From NCBI GenBank assembly GCA_963730735.1, contig CAVSSX010000008.1:558001-622000 (forward strand): a stretch of 64,000 nucleotides of DNA, in the 5' to 3' direction. The DNA is from CAVSSX01 sp963730735. Lineage in GTDB: Bacteria > Actinomycetota > Acidimicrobiia > Acidimicrobiales > RAAP-2. Below, one piece after another: positions 62,390-64,000 of the stretch. The notes below the pieces were generated by a model, which worked only from the letters and a program-made list of their open reading frames with translations, was not told the origin of the DNA and searched no databases. A program made the position numbers and the translations under genes. The stretch's first letter is position 1. Each line of letters opens with the position of its first letter.

Positions 62390-63199
62390 TCAGAAGCCGA
62401 GCAGCGGGCCCAGACCGACGGTGAGCCCCGGGTGGTCGGGCACCTGGCGCACGGCCAGCAACACCCCGGGCATGAACGACCGCCGGTCGTAGGAGTCGTG
62501 ACGGAGCGACAGGCTCTGGCCGACGGCGCCGAAGATGACCTCCTCGTGGGCCACCAGTCCGGGCAGCCGGACCGAGTGCACCTGGACCCCGCCCGGGCCG
62601 GTCCCGCCCCGGGCGCCCTCGAGGACGTGGTCGGTCGTCGGGTCGGCCCCGAAGGCCGGCGACCCGGCTCGGCGGCGGGCGGCGGCGATCCCCTCGGCGG
62701 TGCGCATCGCCGTCCCCGACGGGGCGTCCACCTTGGCGTCGTGGTGGAGCTCGATGATCTCGACCCCGTCCATGAACGGGGCGGCCAGCTCGCTCAGGCG
62801 CATCAGGAGGACGGCCCCGATGGCGAAGTTGGCCGCCACCACGGCGTTGGCCGACGAGGCCTCGAACCGGGCGGTGGCCTCGGCCAGGTCGCCATCGGAC
62901 AGCCCGGTCGTCCCCATCACCAGGTGCACGCCGTGGCCGGCGCACCAGTCGAGGTGCTTGCGGGCCGCCGAGGCCAGGGTGAAGTCGACGGCCACCTCGG
63001 CGTCGCAGGCCGTCAACGCCTCGACGTCGCCGGTGAAGTGCAGCCCGGGCGCCGCGTCCCCGATCACCTGGTGCACGTCGATGCCGGCCAGGTGGGGGTC
63101 GACGGCGGCCACCAGCTCGAGGTCCGGGGCGCCGACCACCGCCCGGCAGACCTCCTGGCCCATGCGGCCACCGGCTCCGAGGACGGCCACCCTGGTCAT
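62390..63199 (-). CDS. dapB: 4-hydroxy-tetrahydrodipicolinate reductase
   Basis: NAD(P)H-dependent reductase, 269 aa. The N-terminal nucleotide loop is RVAVLGAGGRMGQEVCRAV. VAVDFTLASA, HLVMGTTGLS, the catalytic IIELHHDAKVDAPSGTAMRTAEGI (His and Lys) and the C-terminal domain with GGVQVHSVRLPGLVAHEEVIFG are present. It follows dapA in the pathway. The downstream tetR gene is separated by only a few bases. Confidence 0.97.
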   Translation of the reverse strand: MTRVAVLGAGGRMGQEVCRAVVGAPDLELVAAVDPHLAGIDVHQVIGDAAPGLHFTGDVEALTACDAEVAVDFTLASAARKHLDWCAGHGVHLVMGTTGLSDGDLAEATARFEASSANAVVAANFAIGAVLLMRLSELAAPFMDGVEIIELHHDAKVDAPSGTAMRTAEGIAAARRRAGSPAFGADPTTDHVLEGARGGTGPGGVQVHSVRLPGLVAHEEVIFGAVGQSLSLRHDSYDRRSFMPGVLLAVRQVPDHPGLTVGLGPLLGF

Positions 63200-63209
63200 C
63201 CGGGGAACC

Positions 63210-64000
63210 CTACCGGGTGGGCGTCGATCCGGCCGCGTGGGCCGGGCGTCGGACGGACCGGCGGGACCGGCGCCGCCACAGGACCACCAGCGCCACCACC
63301 AGGGCGACCACGCCCACCGCCGTGCCGACCAGGCCGAGGGAGAGCCCCGGCGCCCGGTAGTCGAAGGTGAGCAGCCACGAGCCGGCCGGCACCTCGACCC
63401 CCTGGATCAGGCCGACCGAGCGGATGCTCAGGGTGCGGGCCGCCCCGCCCCCGACCGGGGTGGCCGTGACCCGCCAGCCCGGGAGGTTCGACTCGCTGCG
63501 GACCACCAGCGCCGGTGACGACGTGGTGACCCGGTCGACCTCCTGCCCGTAGTCGGTCGTGCTCACCTGGTGGGCGCGGGCCCCGGCCGGGCCGCCCTGC
63601 ACCCAGACCGGCGGCGGCACCGCCGTGCGCTGGAACCGGGCGTCGGTGTGCCACATGCCGGTGAACCGCCATCCGGTCTGACCCAGCGCCGCCTGGAGGG
63701 CCCCGTCCAGCACGTAGTGCTGCCCGTCGGTCGCCGCCACCTGCGACGTGTCGGCCACCGTCCGGGGCGAGCCGCGGACGACCAGGCCGACCGCCGGCAC
63801 CGGTTGGCCGAACGTCACCGTGCACCGGCTCGCCCGGCAGACCGTCGTGGTCGACGGGAAGCGCACCCGGCCGTCGGGGCCGAGGACGCCCACGGTGGGC
63901 GGGGTGCCGGCGGCGGCGCTCGACGTCAGGTCCAGCGAGGCCGAGGCCAGGGTCAGGGGCTGGCCGAAGTACCAGGTCCGCTGGCGGGCCGTGCCCGGGG
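63210..64000 (-). CDS. C-terminal part of a large membrane protein (5' end off window)
   Basis: The frame is open to the right edge. The visible ~260 residues are a beta-rich extracytoplasmic region (TARQRTWYFGQPLTLASASLDL, then SPALVVRSESNLPGWRVTATP and VEVPAGSWLLTFDYRAPGLSL). One membrane helix follows (VGTAVGVVALVVALVVLWRRR) with a basic tail. The GWxV...Y-x-P-x-G end resembles YfhO-like proteins and the C-termini of large membrane glycosyltransferases such as arabinofuranosyltransferases. Assignment needs the N-terminal part. Confidence 0.6.
   Translation of the reverse strand, partial: PGTARQRTWYFGQPLTLASASLDLTSSAAAGTPPTVGVLGPDGRVRFPSTTTVCRASRCTVTFGQPVPAVGLVVRGSPRTVADTSQVAATDGQHYVLDGALQAALGQTGWRFTGMWHTDARFQRTAVPPPVWVQGGPAGARAHQVSTTDYGQEVDRVTTSSPALVVRSESNLPGWRVTATPVGGGAARTLSIRSVGLIQGVEVPAGSWLLTFDYRAPGLSLGLVGTAVGVVALVVALVVLWRRRSRRSVRRPAHAAGSTPTR

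Noticed and set aside
1..64000. CRISPR array, insertion sequence or rRNA operon
   Set aside because: I saw no regularly spaced short repeats, no transposase apart from the integrase, and no rRNA sequence in the window.

Overview
The window is about 64 kb of a high-GC actinobacterial chromosome. The gene set (lexA-nrdR neighbourhood, hflX-dapF-miaA-miaB-thrB-ftsK order, rnj-dapA-dapB, tatA/B/C, an ECF sigma with an RskA-like anti-sigma) fits Actinomycetota. The secreted GYWLVASDGG-type repeats and the overall style suggest class Acidimicrobiia. That placement is inference; no rRNA gene is present.

Layout. 1-3.6 kb: right end of an integrated element with lower GC (Fic gene with a nonsense codon, unknown gene, tyrosine integrase) abutting the 3' end of tRNA-Val(GAC). 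3.7-9.5 kb: metabolic and unknown genes (zinc alcohol dehydrogenase, DEDD exonuclease, luciferase-like oxidoreductase, YdeI-like protein, alpha/beta hydrolase), several of them frame-interrupted. 9.6-20.4 kb: tRNA-Cys(GCA), a GT4 glycosyltransferase, glnD, an L,D-transpeptidase, methyltransferase, VOC protein, DUF2332 protein, DNA polymerase IV, PIG-L deacetylase and nrdR. 20.4-22.4 kb: a membrane protein and a LysM protein divergent from lexA across four SOS boxes. 22.4-29.0 kb: sigma/anti-sigma pair facing away from an export cluster (small ORF, two ferritin-like proteins, TatA, a cupredoxin lipoprotein, TatB, TatC, a membrane protein). 29.1 kb: panB. 30-33 kb: a lower-GC patch with a secreted repeat protein, a PH-domain protein and a potassium channel. 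33-35 kb: TetR plus MFS exporter with palindromic operators. 35.2-38.8 kb: dapE, dapD, a small membrane protein, dapC. 39-42 kb: aldo/keto reductase and a GMC oxidoreductase fusion. 42.4-46 kb: a GGDEF-EAL protein converging on a LuxI-fold acyltransferase and an AdoMet-decarboxylase-like gene. 46-55.4 kb: hflX, dapF, miaA, miaB, thrB, a D,D-carboxypeptidase, ftsK. 55.5-64 kb: siderophore-interacting protein, rnj, dapA, a diiron protein with its TetR, a thioesterase, another TetR, dapB and the C-terminus of a large membrane protein.

Six genes of the succinylase lysine/diaminopimelate route (dapA, B, C, D, E, F) lie here in three groups, beside cell-wall and division genes (D,D-carboxypeptidase, ftsK, L,D-transpeptidase, the SOS LysM protein).

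A notable property is the number of conserved genes interrupted by a single-base shift. About thirteen interruptions behave as one extra base and only two as one missing base, while many long genes (glnD, ftsK, rnj, GGDEF-EAL) are intact. Insertion-type assembly error is the simplest explanation. One case, the LysM gene divergent from lexA, sits at a GGG-TGA-C context and deserves a separate look as possible recoding.
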